DNA of 64,000 bases from Skeletonema tropicum (GCA_037178625.1 CM074144.1:496001-560000); one strand, 5' to 3'. Positions 1 to 11,321 are shown, numbered from the stretch's first letter. The notes: generated from the sequence alone by a model not told the origin. Made by a program: numbers and translations.

Positions 1-148
1 ACAAAAACTTGTACCTAGGTACTCTAACTGTTCCACAAAAAATAAATGATAGTTTAGCATGATACTTATTAGGAATTCAACGTTGAATTACGTACAATAC
101 CGCAATTGCCCTCTTTTCCGCCTCATCACAATGAAAACATAAAACATA

Positions 149-265
149 AGAGGATAACCCCTTCAGTTTGGGAAAACGTGAAGAAGTTTCGAGAGACTTT
201 CCGAACACAACATTCGGATTGTAGGTAGGCTAGAGTTCAAATGGCTAGCTCAAAGGCTAGTTCAA
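149..265. repeat. Dispersed direct repeat, copy A
   Basis: About 117 bp that recur at 3141-3259 in the same orientation. Shared blocks include AGAGGATAACCCCTTCA, TTGGGAAAACGTGAA, GTTTCGAGAGAC, ACAACATTCGGAT and CTCAAAGGCTAGTTCA, separated by small indels. Neither copy is coding. The two copies bracket the whole gene-poor left part of the window. They may be ends of an old element or a duplicated 5' region. Confidence 0.8.
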
Positions 266-337
266 CCTCTACACAAATAGTATTTTTAGTATGATATGAA
301 AAATGAACACCCAGTATCTGAAGAGCTCCGTCGTTGG

Positions 338-553
338 GTAGGCGTATCGGGATATTGGGCGCGTGGGCGTGCCAACAACAGGGACTGGTTTGACAGGAGG
401 CTTGACGGGAAATTTTAGGTGATTTTGAGTCGATATTCGGGGATTTTGCCCGCATTTCAGCTCATTTGCACCTTATTTTCTGCAGTTGTGGGCCCCAGGT
501 GGGCACCGCCCACAAGAGGGTATTAAAAGCGCCCCCTATCCCGATACGCCTAC
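338..553. mobile_element. 216-bp MITE with perfect 17-bp inverted ends
   Basis: The first 17 bases (GTAGGCGTATCGGGATA) are exactly the reverse complement of the last 17 (537-553). The element is flanked by CGTTGG at 332-337 and again at 554-559, which is a 6-bp target-site duplication. There is no coding capacity for a transposase, so it is a non-autonomous miniature element. The superfamily is not assignable by eye. Confidence 0.8.
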
Positions 554-559
554 CGTTGG

Positions 560-951
560 GTAAGCAAGGCGCCTTCTATTGAGCATTTATTTCCCGCCTT
601 TATGTTTTCACTAGCCTCGCTGACGCTCGTCTAGCCGCTGCGCGGGTTTTCTAAATAAGAGAGGAGGCACCGGCTATCTACTTCGATATTGATTGTGTCT
701 ACTTATATACATAGCAGTATTCAAATAGTACGTTATGTAACACTTTAATAATTATGTAATAAAGGTTGTACATTGCCTTCTACGAATGCTGTGTAGTGAT
801 TACTGAGACACGGTTGGGAGAATATTGATTTATGTGAGAGGGATTATCTATGAAGAGGTTTAATGTGAACGTGTGGAAACGATTGAAGACAGGTAGGAAG
901 AAATTAGAGCGAGATGTAAATCATTTGGTGAAATAATATTCTACAGGACTG
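560..951. other. Intergenic, no gene seen
   Basis: About 390 bp of mostly AT-rich sequence. I see no open frame of note and no clear repeat or RNA gene. Confidence 0.5.
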
Positions 952-1247
952 TTAGTATGATTTGGCAGAGTTAGTGGGCGTTTGAGTCCGATTTGACTTC
1001 ATCGTTCTCGTAGTAGACTTGCTCGCTGACCTCGACCCTGACAATATAAATGTTTTCAAACTGACCACACTTCTTTCCTCTCTTCCATTCACCGAATCCG
1101 AGTAGGTCCATTTGCCTCTTCCGTGTGGCTTCCCATTTTCGTTCAACTCTCCTTCATATACAATCTTTCCGTTCTCCCAAATACCCTTGCATACTCGCCC
1201 GTCCTTATGTGTCATCTTTCCTATTCCATGCATCTCGTCAAATCTAA
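952..1247 (-). pseudogene. MORN-repeat protein relic
   Basis: Read on the minus strand, the region encodes MHGIGKMTHKDGRV, followed by a full MORN unit (YEGELNENGKPHGRGKWTY) and then non-MORN residues. The family signature YxGxxxxGxxHGxGxxxx is clear. MORN repeats occur in long arrays that bind membranes or act as scaffolds; here only about two units survive. The frame runs upstream into the tandem array at 1238-1580 and downstream into unrelated sequence. No plausible start or remaining domains are present, so I call it a fragment of a once larger gene. Confidence 0.6.
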
Positions 1248-1580
1248 GCCAATCAAAGAAAGAGTCAATCGAAAATTCTAAAAACGGGGGGCAAGGGGGG
1301 TGTCCCCCCTGAACAATCAAATCTAAGCCAATCAAAGAAAGAGTCAATCGAAAATTCTAAAAACGGGGGGCAAGGGGGGGTGTCCCCCCTGAACAATCAA
1401 ATCTAAGCCAATCAAAGAAAGAGTCAATCGAAAATTCTAAAAACGGGGGGGCAAGGGGGGGTGTCCCCCCCTGAACAATCAAATCTAAGCCAATCAAAGA
1501 AAGAGTCAATCGAAAATTCTAAAAACGGGGGGGGGCAAGGGGTCAAATCAAGCCAAATCAAAGAAAGAGTCGATCGAAAA
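1238..1580. repeat. Tandem array, ~80-bp unit with long G runs
   Basis: About 4.5 copies begin with ATCTAAGCCAATCAAAG at 1242, 1321, 1401 and 1483, and a degenerate copy starts near 1543, giving periods of 79, 80 and 82 bp. Each unit carries a G6-G9 run, CAA, a second G run, TGT and a C run, which could form a strong hairpin or a G-quadruplex. The non-G part of the unit is the exon sequence just upstream of the MORN relic on the minus strand (it encodes FSIDSFFDWLRF). The array therefore grew from coding DNA. Confidence 0.9.
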
Positions 1581-1621
1581 TGCCCGTGAAGGCCAAAGGA
1601 CACGCCAAAGGGCCCGGACAG

Positions 1622-1653
1622 AACGACCGACCGACCGACCGACCGACCGACCG
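1622..1653. repeat. (CGAC)n microsatellite
   Basis: About seven uninterrupted CGAC/ACCG units. Confidence 0.95.
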
Positions 1654-1774
1654 AACGACTTAGCTCCTCTCATTATTTAGATGTGGTTGTTGTGGACAGA
1701 CCAAATCCGTTGAGAGCGATGAGAAGAAATGGCAACAAATCCAACGGGCGGGAATCTTGCCTAGCTTTGCCCCC

Positions 1775-1935
1775 GGCCTGACCCACCGGGAATCTCACCC
1801 TATACATAGGATCTTCTGTCACATGTGGGAGTCCTCTTCATCAGAGGACTCTGCCTTGTGCTGAGTCCTCCAAGTGACTCAGACAGGTGTCTGAAGATCT
1901 TATGTAGGGTGCGGGAATCTCCCAGTGGGTCAGCC
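1775..1935. mobile_element. ~160-bp fold-back element
   Basis: The left arm (1775-1825, starting GGCCTGACCCACCGGGA) matches the reverse complement of the right arm (1886-1935, ending CAGTGGGTCAGCC) over about 45 bp with small indels. The loop carries two further small palindromes, GAGTCCTC/GAGGACTC at 1829-1851 and TGAGTC/GACTCA at 1862-1881. The structure is a MITE-like hairpin with no ORF. Confidence 0.75.
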
Positions 1936-1954
1936 AAAAAAATCCCGCTTGATC

Positions 1955-2745
1955 CAAGGGTGTAAATAAGCAGGGTTGGCGACGACGGTTCCCGCCAAAA
2001 TTTTACCTAGTAAAAAAGCTGAGTACCGTTACCGTCTCGTCGGCAAACTGGAATGCGAAAGTCAGTACCGGTCCGAACAGGATGATCAGCACTAACCACG
2101 CCGCTCAAGGCACGGCAACCATGATCACCGTTGCCGCCGTTGAATTAGACCAAGTTAATAGCCGTATTATGGGATGATTGGTGGCTGATCGTTACTATGG
2201 ATTACTATGTTGGTGTTGAAGCCCTCGCCGCTGCCAAATCCCCTGAGAGAAGGCAGTATGGAGGCAATATTAGACGGTGACGTCCGGCGAGCGCCGCCCA
2301 CTGAACAGTGCTTATTGAACATCCCAAGGAGCGTTTCTGCTGGATCCAAGCACGATAACAGAGACATAATAATCCATAGTAACGATCAGCCACCGATCGG
2401 CCGATATTACGGCTATTAACTTGGTCTACTTCAGCGGCGGCAACGCTGACCATGGTTGCCGGCAGAGAGTGTTAAATTTGAGCTTTCAATGACGGAGATC
2501 GGGCGAGCAACCGACACTCAATGAAAGCAAGCGAGACTCAATTATAGGGATCTCAAAGTCGTAACGATAATCTTACTTAGGAAAATTCGATGCCGTTTCC
2601 TGCACACTTTTAACCGTACCAGCGATACGTCGGAATCTGTGAAGAATCGCTAAATTCGAATACCGGTTAGCGGACGAGATGGTAGATTGATTTTGAAATT
2701 TCACAAAACGACGCCAACCCTGCTTATTTACCCTCTTGGCTTGAT
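1955..2745. mobile_element. ~790-bp nested fold-back element
   Basis: The outer ends (1958-1985 with 2705-2738, core TAAATAAGCAGGGTTGGCG) are inverted. The arms continue to match inward: 2025-2060 pairs with 2654-2690, and about 2085-2212 pairs with about 2362-2468. This leaves a ~150-bp non-palindromic centre around 2215-2360. The short ORFs inside lie in palindromic DNA and are unlikely to be genes. It is a non-autonomous fold-back transposon by structure; no target duplication was identified. Confidence 0.75.
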
Positions 2746-3140
2746 CTGTCTGTAATCCTTTTAAAAAATTTCCTATGTCTAACTTTATTCATGGACAAAT
2801 TTGGCAGGAAAGCCCATAGTGAACCCCAAAATGCATATCTCGACGAGTAAATAAGATATTACTACGATTCTTGGATACCATACACTCTACTGAATATACT
2901 CTAAAGGTCTTCATGAATGGTTTAGCATATATCTCTCTTATAGTAGAAATAAAATTTAAGGGTTAATTAGGCGGCTGCCATGGTGGAGGTCTCTAAAAAA
3001 TGGGCCCGGCCGACGAATTGGTGGCGGGAACGGAGACTGTCTGGGTTTATTTAGGAGGCGCCTAAGGGGAAAGGATCACAACTAACCTCTTCACGCAAAA
3101 CCGCCAACCAACGTTGCTTTTAACCGTAACCCGCCTAGAA
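2746..3140. other. Intergenic, no gene seen
   Basis: About 395 bp between the fold-back element and direct-repeat copy B. No ORF, RNA gene or clear repeat was recognised. Confidence 0.5.
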
Positions 3141-3259
3141 AGAGGATAACCCCTTCACTTTGGGAAAACGTGAAAAGTTTCGAGAGACATTTCGGTCACA
3201 ACATTCGGATAGCTAGGCTAGTTCAACAAATATAGCTATATAGCTCAAAGGCTAGTTCA
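3141..3259. repeat. Dispersed direct repeat, copy B
   Basis: Second copy of the repeat at 149-265, about 430 bp upstream of the cyclin start codon. It differs from copy A by scattered substitutions and short indels. Confidence 0.8.
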
Positions 3260-3686
3260 CCATATACCACAAAAAATTTGTCGGTCATCCGATGTTCTGT
3301 TTGTTGAATTAAACTTCAACAAATGTATAAATTGATGGACAGACAAAATTAAAGATCCTTGGTCACTACCCACTTATGACCTTCTTTTCATGACTCACGC
3401 ACGAAAGTTCCTGTTCGTCCGTGTTCCATCGCCCGAGCAACTGCAACCACGCGACCGACACTAATACTCCTTGGTTTGCAAACACTCGTTCACACCTTAC
3501 CTCACTTTGATACATACTTACATGTAGATGTGGTAGATGGATCATAACCCATTTCTATCTTCACATCATTCCATTCTCTCTCTGTCTACTCTCCACAGAG
3601 ACACCGCTGCACAAATATCCTGAAGACCCACACAACCTGCCACGTATCTACTTATCTTCTTCTTCTGGATATTATTATCACTTGCA
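3260..3686 (+). promoter_or_regulatory. Probable 5' region of the cyclin gene
   Basis: Non-coding sequence directly upstream of the cyclin ATG, with a pyrimidine-rich stretch (CATTCTCTCTCTGTCTACTC, about 3570-3590) near the probable transcription start. No specific operator could be identified. Confidence 0.3.
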
Positions 3687-4718
3687 ATGAAGCCAACGGA
3701 GAACCTATCCAGAAACACAGAGGCAGTGGCCGACACCCTCTCTGCCATGATAAAGAGAGAGTTCACCTCTTATTCATGCTATGAGGGGTATCTCAATCCC
3801 TCTGATCCCACCATGATCACAGCCGACGATCGCAAGAAATTAGTTGACTGGTGCTACGGCGTAGTTGACCACTGTCGATTCTCAAGAGAGACAGTAGCCT
3901 CGGCGATGGAGATGGTCGACCGATTCCTCGCCATACCCAGCAACTCCGCCCACGCCGCACGGGTGTGTGATGAGGCTCTCCGAGACCAAAGTAAGTTCCA
4001 GCTACTCACCATCGCCGCATTATACAGTTCCATCAAGGTCAACGAACATGTTGCTTTGTCAAGTGAACTGTTCTCCGAGATATGCAGTCAGATTTACACC
4101 GCAAAGGAGATCGAAATCATGGAGGGCATATTGTTAAACGGCATCTCATGGCGTTGCCACGCTCCAACCGCCCATCAAGTTGGACTGTCCATTCTGTCAT
4201 TGGTCCTGCCTTACGTGGACATCCCAGAGGTAACGTGGGGATTCATCATGGATGAGATGAAGTATTTGTGTGAGCTTGCTGTCCAAGACTACTACTTCTC
4301 GACACAACGTGCGAGTACCACCGCTTTGGCGGCCATCTTCAACGTCATTAGTGACACGAGCACCAAGGAACGCCGGAAGGTTCTAGGGGCATTTTTACGC
4401 GTCATTATGGAATGCTTCGACTTTGATGACTCGGAGCAGATCATTGCAGCCAGAAGAAGATTGCATCTCCTTACCAAACCAGGCACCGAAGAAGACGAAA
4501 TATTGGACGATGAAAGAAGTATAGAAGCGTCCGTGATGACTGTAAAGGCATCAAACAGCTCCTCCTCCTCCTCTGATCAGAGGAGAGATCTTGAAGGTTG
4601 TGGTGAAAGAGATGGTATGGGCGAGGGAAATATTGTGTCACCAAATTCATCTCTACTTGATGTTGATGGCTCCATGTTTGAGGAGTTTGAAGAGCAAGAC
4701 TCCCTCCACTTTTGCTAA
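3687..4718 (+). CDS. Diatom-type cyclin (dsCyc-like)
   Basis: Uninterrupted 343-residue ORF. Cyclins bind and activate cyclin-dependent kinases; the expanded diatom-specific class is thought to link nutrient or silicon status to the cell cycle. A cyclin box spans about residues 45-160: DRKKLVDWCYGVVDHCRFSR, then AMEMVDRFLA, QLLTIAALYSSIKVNEH, and a helix ending EIEIMEGILLNGISWRCHAP. A second, more divergent fold-like region covers about 165-265. The C-terminal 75 residues are acidic, Ser-rich and low complexity, a usual site for phosphorylation or degradation signals. The start is the first ATG after a non-coding leader. The gene has no intron and no disruption. Its exact CDK partner and cell-cycle phase cannot be read from the sequence. 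Confidence 0.88.
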   Translation: MKPTENLSRNTEAVADTLSAMIKREFTSYSCYEGYLNPSDPTMITADDRKKLVDWCYGVVDHCRFSRETVASAMEMVDRFLAIPSNSAHAARVCDEALRDQSKFQLLTIAALYSSIKVNEHVALSSELFSEICSQIYTAKEIEIMEGILLNGISWRCHAPTAHQVGLSILSLVLPYVDIPEVTWGFIMDEMKYLCELAVQDYYFSTQRASTTALAAIFNVISDTSTKERRKVLGAFLRVIMECFDFDDSEQIIAARRRLHLLTKPGTEEDEILDDERSIEASVMTVKASNSSSSSSDQRRDLEGCGERDGMGEGNIVSPNSSLLDVDGSMFEEFEEQDSLHFC

Positions 4719-5456
4719 ATGTTTTACCATCATTTTTTGGGTATACTTCTACAAAACCTAGTTTGAATCAATTAGAAATACTTAGGAACAGAATAGTAAC
4801 AAATACTGTTTTAAGGCTGAGAAATAATTGAAAACTACTTTTTAATGAATCGATCTAACTACTCTCTGCGTGGTGGCCAATGGTAGGTATGATGTACGTT
4901 GGCATGCATACAACAATCTACAGCTACACATAATATTCAGGTTTCATCTTCGCCTTGCATTTTGGGCCACCGGCCCGCGTGCGAATGCAATAGGATTATC
5001 ACATAAGTACTCCTGACTCATGACTTCTACCTTCTTTACTGTCTCTAGAGAGAGCAAGCTAAGCCTTCTTGACACACATTCAAACAGTTTCCCACACATT
5101 TAAAATATTTTCTTTCATATTCGAAAAATGTTACAGAAAACGGTACTAAGACAGTACCAAAACAACACTAAAACTCTATGATAGGCCTCTTTCAGACAAA
5201 TATTGATTCCTCTAGTTCAATACCCTAGAAGATTCGTTATGATACTTATTGACTCTTTCTTGATTTTACACAATCTCTAACGTCACTTTGTTTTCGGAAG
5301 AAATAAAGTGACTTGGAAGAATTCACCGAGACTCACAGGTCACAAATACAGAGAAAGAGATTTTCTCGTGATCTTGAGGGCGCCCCCTGCCCTCTGACTG
5401 CCCCGAAAATTTAAAATTTGATTGATCCCATCCAAATCCATTTGATTTGAGATCGA
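4719..5456. other. 3' flank of cyclin and intergenic DNA
   Basis: AT-rich non-coding sequence between the cyclin stop and the transposable element at 5457. Nothing further was recognised. Confidence 0.5.
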
Positions 5457-6952
5457 GCTAGTCGGCGCGTCATTCGTCGCATGCGACGATGCGGCGTCGC
5501 ACGGATAGAAAAGCCGATATCGAACACAAAAAGCGTCATTTTGGACAGAAACAGGTATTTTTCACCCCAACAACCAGCCAAATCTTGTTGCGTCGCAGAA
5601 AATCTGGCATTACTACGCCAATATTGGCCAATAATATGCCGATGCTTTAAGCTGAAAGACTAATAACTTTCTATTTATATCGTTTGGAATGCATCTTCAG
5701 CGTTTGGTGGTGGTGCTCCGTTCAATTGCGTCGATATTTGCTGTAATCACGCACAAACACTAAAAAATCTTGAAAAAGTGCATCTGACATGACAAATCCG
5801 ATGGCAAACCATAGCATTATCTTTCCCTTACACCCTCCACAACACTAAGAAGACTCTCCCTTACCCAATTTTTCACGCTGATTCCAATTATGTAAGCTGC
5901 AGCGTCCAATTCAAAGTAGTTTTGATGATAATTGCGGGTGACGCACATACACATGAATGTCTGCACATATCGGGCATGTCATGAAATGCTCATGTTTATG
6001 TAACTTAGACAACATGATAGTAGTATATCATTAATAACTCCTTCTATATTCTATGATACTTGTTCAGTTTACTCGGATTTATTATTTACACGCAACATCT
6101 ACGCCATCATGGAGTTTTATATCGATCATTCGGCCTCCCATTTCATGAGACTTTGTAGGAAAGCCACTGATAACAGTTATAACGTTTGTCCCCAACCACA
6201 GCAAAAGGCGCACAATAGATGGCTGATGATTTAATGAGGTGAAAGGTCCCAATTGTACATGGAGAAGACGTTAATATCATGCCACAACACTTGTGTAGGC
6301 GACTGCTGGTGGGCCGGCTTCTCATAACCCACAATCATTAGTATTCCAGGAAACCGAGAGTTGTAGTAGTCACTGTGGTAATATGAAGCAGTCCAGCTTG
6401 ACAACGTTGATTATCATATAGTAGACAAGACCTCTATGATCCATGGTGTGGTTTCAACATGTTTTGTGTCAGATATATACCACTATTGATGGAGATTAAT
6501 TGTGGAAATCTTTCTTAATCGACGACATAGATTTGATATGTTGGATAGGCATTGCATGAGACCCACACCCGGTTAATTAGCGCATATTCCGTCCATATAT
6601 ATAGTATTGGTCGCCAATACAAACTTTTTTGCCGTTTAATGGACCGCAACGACGCCTTCGTGCTACTGGCTACATGTGCTCTGGGCGGAAGGGGGTGAAA
6701 ATCACCACCGCTATTGTGGCGGTCAAACGTTTCTTTTTGCTGAATATGGCGAGCCGCCGATTGAACCATTGAATTCAGCGTCAAAAAATGGTCTAGTAAC
6801 TACATTAGTACTTTGGAATGTCGACATTTAATTGTGTAATGAGGGGAGTAGGGTGGGAGGCCTCATGGTGCACAGCTCTTTTTTGCGTCGCAAAGAGTGA
6901 TTTTGGATTTGCGACGTATGGCGCCTTTGCGACGAATGGCGCGCCGACTAGC
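5457..6952. mobile_element. 1.5-kb TIR DNA element, non-autonomous
   Basis: The ends are inverted repeats of 25 bp with one mismatch: GCTAGTCGGCGCGTCATTCG at 5457 onward, and the reverse complement with C for T ending at 6952. Further GCGTCGC-type motifs continue inside both ends. It is flanked by GAGATCGA (5449-5456) and GAGATCGT (6953-6960), an 8-bp target duplication with one difference. An 8-bp duplication fits hAT-like transposition, but the TIR does not start with the usual CAGGG. No ORF longer than about 90 codons and no transposase motif is present inside, so it would depend on another copy. Confidence 0.75.
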
Positions 6953-7091
6953 GAGATCGTTCAAATTCAAACATTGTTAGTTCGTGATTCCTAAGAAGTA
7001 TCATTCAATGAACCTGCTATGCTATGTCAGTAGGCTGCTGCTATAACTTCAAATAGAATTGATTCATACTACAACTCAATGATACAATATA

Positions 7092-10000
7092 ATGGGTCTC
7101 TTCACCAAATCATCCAAGTCATCCGAAGGCTACCGTACCAAATCATGGATTCCCGAAGCCATTGAATTTGAATTAGGCGACACCACCACCACCAACAACA
7201 ACAACAATGCCTCGAATGATGAATCCGCTTCGGCACTTGGTGCTTCCCTATCATCGGCTTTTCTATTAGATGGTGTCGATGGCCGGAATAATAATAATAT
7301 AAATAACTCTCGTCGGCCTCCTCCTCCGCCGCCGCCGCCTCCAGCAAAGGGAGGGGCTACTAGACCGAAGAATCCATTTGATACACTTGAATACGATTCT
7401 TCGTCTGAAGAGGGTGACGTTAAAAAGCCGCCATCATCATCTCATCGTCGTGATAATGATACAAATGCAATGAAATCAAGTAAAGCGTTCGAAGCAGACA
7501 TGAAGCAATACGAAGAGAAATTAAATTCCATTGATAATTCCAAATTTATACAATTCAACAACAATAAAAATGATGATGAGGATGACGATGGGTCATCGAA
7601 TTCATCGTCTCCATTAAGTGGAATTGAAGAGGGGAGTGGTGAAGCAAGTGGCAGTAACAACGTGAGGAGGGGGAAGAAAACAAAACAACGCAGTTCCAAA
7701 AAATTAAAGGGACTTTTTGGACGAATGTCATCGAAATCTTCTTCTTCATCTAAATTACAACAACAAAGACGGTATTATGAACATGGTGAAGAAGGGGACA
7801 GCTACATCTCTGGTGAATACGACGAAGAATTTGACAATGAATATGGCATTCCAACTCCTCGAGTTAATAACAATGAACGCAGCACCCTAGCAATTGGCGT
7901 ACCAAATCCCAAAGGTGGAAAACTTACCATTGGCCAACTCGAAGATCAACTTTATCTCTACAAACTTGAAACACTCAACTTAACCGATGCATGTCGAGAA
8001 CTTGCCGATCAATTGGAAGAAACGGAAGAAAAGTTGGAAAGTGTTCAAGCTCAGGCTACATTTCGCATCCATGCGCTCGAGGCCGAACTTCAAGATGGGA
8101 ATGTCGGATTGAAATCACTAGTGAAAATGACATCGACTGAAATGGATGGACGATTAGATGCCCTACGTGCACTTGGGAAAACTGCCACGATACAAGCGGA
8201 CAAATTAAAGAGGAGGGAGCATGAATTGCAGAATGTGGAGCAGCAGTTACGTAGGACACGGAGGGATATTAAATCGTTGAAGAGGGAGAATACCAAAGTT
8301 TTGGAGGAGAAGAATTATTTGAAGGAGAGGTTGAATGAGGTGGAGAGTTTGAGGGGGGAGTTGGCGGAGAGGTTGAGTGGATTGCAGGCGGATCGGGCGG
8401 ATAGTGTGCAGAAGGTTGCGGAGGAGGGTAAGGCTAAGTTGGATATATGTGTGAAGAAATTGAATGATGCTGTGGAGGAGATGGTGAAGTTAAATAGTCA
8501 GATTGAGTTGAAGGATGAAGAGATTGGGGAGTTGATGGAGCAACTTCGAGAGAATGGATGGGGAGATTGATCAGATGAGGGAAAATCTTGAAATGAAAGG
8601 TACGTTGTGAAAAACACAATCATGATATTATCTCGTTTGCATTTTGACTCATTTGCATGTCCATCTTTCTAATGCGAACAATTTCACCCTCCCTCACAAA
8701 ATTTGTCTATCAGAGCATGATATAGTCCGTGTGGAACTTCAACTTGAAAAGGTACGCAATGATCTCCTCGAGGCAGCATCCGCTGCTAAAACTGCCGAGG
8801 AAGCTCGTGTCGAAGCCGTTGAAAGAGAAAATAGAGTACGTACTAAACTGGACGAGACTTCAAATCTACTTGCTGGTGAGAAGGCCAAGGTTGCAACGCT
8901 AGAAAGTCGAGAGGAGGAGTTGAAGTCCGAGATTGAGGCAAAAACGGTGTCGGCTGAGGAGGAGCTCGAGCTAGCTATGCAGAAAGCAAAGCTGCGGGAG
9001 CTAGAACAGGAAGCTGCCAAATTGAAGGAAGAAAACAAAGAAGCTCTACAAGCTGCCGATGCCACTAAAGTTGCACATGAATCTGAAATGACTGATCGGG
9101 AGACTCAAATTGACACTCTCAAGCAAGATATTAAGGTTCACCAAGAGCAGATGCAATTGGCACAAAATATGCTGGAAGAGAAAGAGAATATTGCGTCAGA
9201 GTTGCACTTGCAACTCGTAGAGGCGAAAGAGGAGACAAAAGCGAAAATATTAGAGTTGAAAGACAAACTGGCACATAAATCTCGTGAGTTAGCAAATGTC
9301 AATGCTGAGCTTGAAGATAGGACCAAAGATGTAAACGACTTGGAGAAGAAGTTGGAAGAGGTGAGGAAGGAATTTGCACAGAAGCAAGGATCAGTGTTGG
9401 AGGCAGCAGCATTACCGAAAAGTGACGACGATACTAGTGAGCGATCATCGTCCGAAACAAAGGAGCAGCATGATGCCCTGCTTGCTGAAAAAGAATCGCA
9501 AATTACTCGCCTCAATCGTGAGTTAGGCACCAGCAAACGTCATCTTGATGCCATGCGTGTCGAGTTGGAAGAAAAAGACAAGGACTGTCGATCGTTTTAA
9601 GAAGAACCTTGATGAGCTAAAGAACAAGAAGGATGCTCGTGTCAAAGAACTTGAGGCACAGCTTGATGGCAAAGGCAGAGACTGTGGAATCTCTCCGAAA
9701 GGAACTGGAGGCTGAAAAGGAAGCGCTAAATGAAACAGAGGAAAAGCTCAAAACCGTGCAGTCTGACCTTAAAACTGCATTAGATGCCTCCAAAGATGCA
9801 GAAGCACTTAGAGCATGAAGGCCGCTGCCTGCTGCAGCAGAATCGAAAGTGGCAGCATCTTCTGCCCAGCACCAATGTGAAAAGCTCAAGGCGCAAATTG
9901 ACTTATTGCAGAAGGCAAAAGAACAGTTAGATGTCGAGCTGCAAGCTGCCAAAGATGAAAGGGACAAAGATAATTAAGTCGAGTACTCAAGCTGCAGCTG

Positions 10001-11321
10001 CACTAGCAGCAACAAATGCCGCTCGCCAGGCAGAAATGGAGATGAAGATCGAGAAAATGAGAAAGGAGATTGACTTCAAGAAGCGCGAAATGGATGCCAT
10101 AAAATCGGAGCTTCGAGATAAGGAACAGGCGGCGAGCCGATTAAAGGGTGAGCTTCAAGTAGTCAGGCAAGAGATGTCAAATTACAAGGAAAGTATTGAG
10201 TCTGAAAAAGAGATGGAAGCCCTGCAGCGAGTGGCTGATCAGGATTACTTTGAGGATGAGAGGAGCAGCCAACACTCTCTTTCTACTGGTGGAAGTGCTG
10301 GCAGGAGCGGTGGAAAATTCCTAGGTATATTCGGCCGGGTTAATACAGAAGAAATCGATGACGACGATAACATTGATTGGAAAAAGAGAGCCACAGAGAA
10401 GGACATTCGTATTCAGCATATGCAGCGAACCATCACAGACAATTCCCTTACTATTTCAAATCTTCGGCAAGAACTTTTGACAAGCTCTACAAAATTCAAA
10501 GAAGATGAGTCGCAGCGTCGGTTATTGATTCAGCGCTTGGAAAATGAGAATCAGGCATACTCGGTCAAGTTGGAAGCTCTTGAGAACGAGTTCAATACCA
10601 TCCGGAAAAGTAAGGAGGATTCGAAGAAGGACGAGTCGAAGAAAGATGACTCGAAGAAGGAAGCTTCTTTCTCAAAAAGTAGGAGCTTTTACACAGATGA
10701 TGGCTCGGTTGCATCTTCTGTTAACACAGATGGAACTGGTTCGATAGTGTCGGCTCAAACAGGAATCACAGGGATGACTTCAATCACCGGTGCGAGCAAA
10801 CTCAACCCTGTCGAGCGGGACAACAAGAAACTGAAGAAGCAGAAAAAGATCTACGAAAATAGGATTTCATCGTTACAAACTCAATTATCAGAGATTCAGT
10901 TAATTGTCCCAGAATTGATGTCAAAGAGTAAGTCTCAGATATCTAAACTTGAGTCTGTGATACAGGCTACAAAAGATGACGCCGACAAGAGGGAGGAAGA
11001 GCTCAAGAAAGAAGTCGAAGAACTGAAGCAGCAAAACGCACAGCTGCAAGCTGCTACACGTAGCAGATTACAGGCATCAGATATCGACAGACAAGATGAA
11101 ATAGATCATGCTGAGAATGAAGCTTGACGCAAGAGAGGCTACAATCGCAAAGCTCGAAATCATTAACAGGAGTTTTAAGAAGAAGGGAAGTCTAATGGGG
11201 GGTAAGAAAAGGAAGAAGAAGAATAAATCCTTCCGCTGGTGGTTCCACCGGTGGAAGTGTTGTGAGTGACTTGGATACTTATAGCGTCGCAGACGATTCC
11301 GTCTTCTCTTCCTTCAACTAG
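7092..11321 (+). pseudogene. Large coiled-coil protein gene with many +1 frame changes
   Basis: One protein of about 1370 residues can be followed across frames from ATG 7092 to TAG 11319-11321. The N-terminus is low complexity (Asn runs, a proline stretch near residue 75, acidic Ser patches). Heptad-type coiled coil begins near residue 275 and dominates the rest, and the tail ends in DSVFSSFN. One intron with GTACGT...CAG borders (8600-8713) re-joins the frame. The frame then moves +1 near 8551, 9583, 9668, 9978, 11124 and 11231. A net-zero patch at 9813-9836 (in-frame TGA) is explained by three more single-base insertions. In each case dropping one base restores a continuous coil, usually one base of a GG, AA, CC or TT pair. 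It could be a decaying gene, an error-laden consensus or a frameshifted gene. Function unknown; structural or cytoskeletal coil proteins are the nearest analogy. Confidence 0.7.
8600..8713 (+). other. Spliceosomal intron in the coiled-coil gene
   Basis: 114 bp, GTACGT at the 5' end and TATCAG at the 3' end. Removal joins ...EMK and EHDIVRVELQ in the same coiled-coil register (phase 1). Its length is typical of diatom introns. Confidence 0.7.

Noticed and set aside
2167..2453. ORFs inside the fold-back element
   Set aside because: They lie in palindromic DNA and mirror each other on both strands.
7092..11321. Programmed +1 frameshifting at stop codons (several shifts can be written as skipping T of TGA/TAA)
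   Set aside because: Any +1 overlap can be placed at its stop codon. At least three sites (about 9668, 11231, 17072) clearly shift well upstream of a stop, and there is no shared slippery motif. Kept only as an alternative in the finding.
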